Positions 61,808 through 64,000 of a stretch of 64,000 bases of DNA are shown here, one piece after another. Numbering within the stretch: the first letter of the stretch is position 1; every line of letters begins with the position of its first letter. The notes below the pieces were generated by a model. It saw only the letters and a list, made by a program, of their open reading frames with translations, was not told where the DNA came from and searched no databases. Made by a program: the position numbers and the translations under genes. Origin of the DNA: Bacillota bacterium (GTDB taxonomy: Bacteria; Bacillota; Clostridia; Christensenellales; SZUA-584); assembly GCA_023410475.1 (NCBI GenBank), contig JAEYPS010000014.1:27166-91165 (forward strand), in the 5' to 3' direction.

Positions 61808-62932
61808 ATGGTCTTTTTCAAGATTATCCGCAAATCAACGCTGCTAGGATTTATTGCTCTTGTTTTTTTTATTATCGCCTGCTCATTTTATCTTCTGACT
61901 TCACCCGAAAAGGAGCTTGAAGCCGCGGCTTTAGATAATTCCGAAGATTGGCAGACCATCATCAGCGGACTGTTCAAGACAAGAAACGAGTGCGTATTAA
62001 GCGGTGATTTCGACAGGCTGAAAACGGTCTTTCTCACCGGCGAAAATACCGGCCGGTGGGCTTATGAGAATGAAACAGCGCGCTCGGACTATCTGCAAAG
62101 CTGGTCAGCCAAGCAGGGCGCAAGCTTTTTGAATATACAGAGCAATATAAAAATACTAAGATGCAAAGCCGTGGGAAGGGGCTGGGCGTTCTATGTGCTG
62201 TCTTCTGAAGAATACTCATACGCTTACACCGACGATGTTAAAACCGTCAACATGTTCCGCGTCGGCACTTACCATTCCCTCGACCTTATACCCGCCGTAG
62301 ACGGGACATGGGTTATAAGCCGCGAGTGGTACGACGACCCTATGGCAAAAACTTTTTTGTCTTATGACGGCATCGAGGATATAACGGCCCATATCACAAA
62401 CAGTCTGCCAAAAGACATCTCAGGGCTTGACGGGAAACGCGTTTTAGCCGTGGAGTACGCCGACGCTTACTGCGGCGCGGCTTCCGACGGTCAAAACGGA
62501 TACAGCTACAACAAAAAGTATGCGAACTATAACCCTCTTGGCGGCAACTGCGCAAATTTTGTCTCTCAAGCGCTGTTTGAGGGAGGCGGTTTTAAAAAGA
62601 ACTCCACATGGAACTATAAAGACGGCAAAGGAAGCTGGGCTTGGATAAAGGCCGTTGGGCTCAAAGACTACCTTATCTACAGCGCAAAAGGCTCTATTAT
62701 TGCTAAAGGCAAGTATGAAAACGTCTATAAGCACGCCAACGAGCTGCTGCCCGGCGACATGGTCGTGTACGCGAAAAAGGGCAAGATTACTCATGTCTCC
62801 ATCGTCACCGGCCTCGACTCGAAGGGCTGCCCTGTTGTCAACTCCCACAACATTGACAGATACCGCGTCCCGTGGGATATAGGTTGGAATATGAGCGGCA
62901 TAACGTTTTATCTCATTCGCGTTCATTATTAG
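61808..62932 (+). CDS. Membrane-anchored amidase-domain protein (amidase_6 / NlpC-like)
   Basis: 374-residue protein with an N-terminal membrane helix (LLGFIALVFFIIACSFYLL), an extracytoplasmic middle region, and a C-terminal papain-like amidase domain. GGNCANFVSQALFEG (about residue 250) has the catalytic Cys, and THVSIVTG and VVNSHN supply His and a polar residue. It probably cuts peptide or amide bonds in the cell wall. ATG 61808 has GGAGAGGG upstream; the ATG at 61796 overlaps that site. Confidence 0.82.
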   Translation: MVFFKIIRKSTLLGFIALVFFIIACSFYLLTSPEKELEAAALDNSEDWQTIISGLFKTRNECVLSGDFDRLKTVFLTGENTGRWAYENETARSDYLQSWSAKQGASFLNIQSNIKILRCKAVGRGWAFYVLSSEEYSYAYTDDVKTVNMFRVGTYHSLDLIPAVDGTWVISREWYDDPMAKTFLSYDGIEDITAHITNSLPKDISGLDGKRVLAVEYADAYCGAASDGQNGYSYNKKYANYNPLGGNCANFVSQALFEGGGFKKNSTWNYKDGKGSWAWIKAVGLKDYLIYSAKGSIIAKGKYENVYKHANELLPGDMVVYAKKGKITHVSIVTGLDSKGCPVVNSHNIDRYRVPWDIGWNMSGITFYLIRVHY

Positions 62933-63058
62933 CGCGGCAGACTACACAATAATAAAAATATCTTTTCCCGTTTAATTACTTTCAATGGTAATAAGCACAT
63001 TTTTGGCGGATTTCTGGGTAATCTAATAATTGACCGATATAAACCTGCGGGGGTAGTA

Positions 63059-63754
63059 ATGTTTGAATCGGTATACTTTCAATTGACTGTTGAATTGTTT
63101 TTCGGCTTTATAGGTTTGCTTATCGCCGTTAAGATCATCGGAAAGCGGCAGGTACAGCAGATATCGCCGTTTGATTTCGTGTCCGCGATCGTGCTGGGTG
63201 AACTGCTGGGCAACGCTATTTACAACAGCGAAACAACGGTATTCCATATTCTTTACGCGCTCGCGGTCTGGACGCTGCTGCTGGTCGGCATAGAAAAGAT
63301 CGTACAAAAATCAAGAAAAGCACGGAATATGGTTGAGGGGTCGCCAAAGCTGATAATTAAAAAAGGGCTTATAGATTATCAGGTGCTCAAAAAAGAAAAG
63401 ATGGATTTTTACGAACTCACAAGCCTGCTGCGGGGTAAAGAAGCTTTTGCGCTCCGCGAAATAGAGTACGCGATACTCGAGCCAAACGGCGTAATCACTG
63501 TAATCAAAAAACCGCCGTTCGAAAATGTTAAAAGACAGGATCTGAATATTGCGGCCGAAAGAGCAGTCATAAATCTGCCGCTCATTGTCGAGGGAAAGAT
63601 AGAATCTAAAAACCTGCTTGCCGCGGGGCATAACGAAGACTGGCTTTTGCAAAGCATACGCAAGCAAAACGTGCAAAACATAGAAGACGTGCTGTACGCG
63701 GAATGGAACGAGACTGAAGGCCTGTACATTCAGAAAAACGATCAGCTATCCTGA
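63059..63754 (+). CDS. DUF421 domain-containing membrane protein (YetF-like)
   Basis: 231-residue protein. Three N-terminal helices with KIIGKRQVQQISPFDFV between them, and a C-terminal soluble DUF421 domain with ELTSLLRGKEAFALREIEYA followed by ILEPNGVITVIKKP. The family is linked to spore germination and stress in Bacillota but its mechanism is unclear. GGGGGTAGTA precedes the ATG. Confidence 0.88.
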   Translation: MFESVYFQLTVELFFGFIGLLIAVKIIGKRQVQQISPFDFVSAIVLGELLGNAIYNSETTVFHILYALAVWTLLLVGIEKIVQKSRKARNMVEGSPKLIIKKGLIDYQVLKKEKMDFYELTSLLRGKEAFALREIEYAILEPNGVITVIKKPPFENVKRQDLNIAAERAVINLPLIVEGKIESKNLLAAGHNEDWLLQSIRKQNVQNIEDVLYAEWNETEGLYIQKNDQLS

Positions 63755-63896
63755 GTCTCCTCAGGGCCGGCAGCCATAATATATTATTTGTTCCGTGCAT
63801 CTACCGTTTCAATATGACCGTTTAACTATACTCCATGGTGACTACATACTTATAATAGTTAACGAGTTTAAAAAAAAAGAAGCTTTGCGCTTCTCA

Positions 63897-63926
63897 GGCT
63901 GCTGACAAAGTATCAGCAGCCTTTTT
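63897..63926 (+). terminator. Rho-independent terminator near the right edge
   Basis: Perfect 10-bp stem AGGCTGCTGA / TCAGCAGCCT with a 5-base loop and TTTTT. It lies 140 bp past the DUF421 stop and before a new gene start. Confidence 0.8.
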
Positions 63927-63972
63927 CATTGTTCAAAAGTATGGTAAAATAAAAGAAACGCCGGAGAATACC

Positions 63973-64000
63973 ATGTTAGAAGAACAAAACAGCCATCAAG
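63973..64000 (+). CDS. Start of an unidentified gene cut by the window edge
   Basis: ATG at 63973 with CCGGAGA six bases upstream and a TGGTAAAAT extended -10-like sequence at 63943-63951. Only nine codons are visible (MLEEQNSHQ), too few to identify. The context after a terminator suggests an independent transcript; an IS1182-type transposase start is a guess. Confidence 0.4.

Noticed and set aside
1..64000. tRNA, rRNA, CRISPR array or complete insertion sequence
   Set aside because: No cloverleaf, rRNA core, spaced direct repeats or paired terminal inverted repeats were recognised by eye; a dedicated search would settle this.

Overview
The window reads as chromosomal DNA of an anaerobic, fermentative Bacillota, most likely class Clostridia. 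The grounds are a T-box leader on a transporter, a glycyl radical enzyme with its activase, an energy-coupling factor (ECF) vitamin-type transporter, a phosphofructokinase with pyrophosphate-type residues, TTG/GTG starts with strong GGAGG ribosome sites, and TTGACA/TATAAT promoters. Most genes are on the minus strand. No rRNA, tRNA or CRISPR array was seen, and no complete mobile element. Genus cannot be set from the sequence alone.

Region 1 (1-7,790, minus): an operon for a sugar-phosphate-isomerase-like TIM barrel, an orphan sugar-binding lipoprotein, two Gfo/Idh/MocA dehydrogenases, a glycyl radical activase and a glycyl radical enzyme that runs off the left edge. The radical enzyme has GCNW where characterised eliminases have GCxE. 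Region 2 (8,104-12,677, plus): a Gld-type ABC export system with a DUF4340 protein. Region 3 (12,751-18,577, minus): SIS isomerase, UroD-like protein, NagB-like deaminase, Gfo/Idh dehydrogenase and a eukaryotic-type hexokinase. Regions 1 and 3 share an identical 19-bp operator abutting the -35 box, so they look like one regulon. The regulator is not in the window.

Region 4 (18,608-22,531): gamma-glutamyltransferase (plus), then a convergent sodium symporter with a 44-residue accessory protein behind a T-box leader. Region 5 (22,704-31,109): kinase-like protein, complete ECF transporter, GDPD phosphodiesterase, MFS carrier, PPi-type PFK, ribokinase. Region 6 (31,128-36,286): a 2-oxoacid dehydrogenase complex with E1 alpha and beta fused. 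Region 7 (36,357-43,110): DeoR regulator, fucose mutarotase, AEC transporter, AraD epimerase, and small metabolic and peptidase genes.

Region 8 (43,232-56,072, minus) is one long catabolic operon of eleven genes: Gfo/Idh dehydrogenase, split transketolase, RpiB-like isomerase, IclR regulator, GPH-type permease, GlpA-like and GlpB-like flavoproteins, DUF1667 protein, FGGY kinase and an alkyl-DHAP-synthase-like flavoprotein. Together they suggest uptake, phosphorylation, flavin-linked oxidation and isomerisation of a polyol or unusual sugar, feeding transketolase. Region 9 (56,211-64,000): two small envelope-type proteins, SelO, an SsuABC-type importer, an amidase-like secreted protein, a DUF421 protein, and the first codons of a gene leaving the right edge.

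The two best candidates for undescribed biology are the glycyl radical locus with its shared operator and the region 8 operon.
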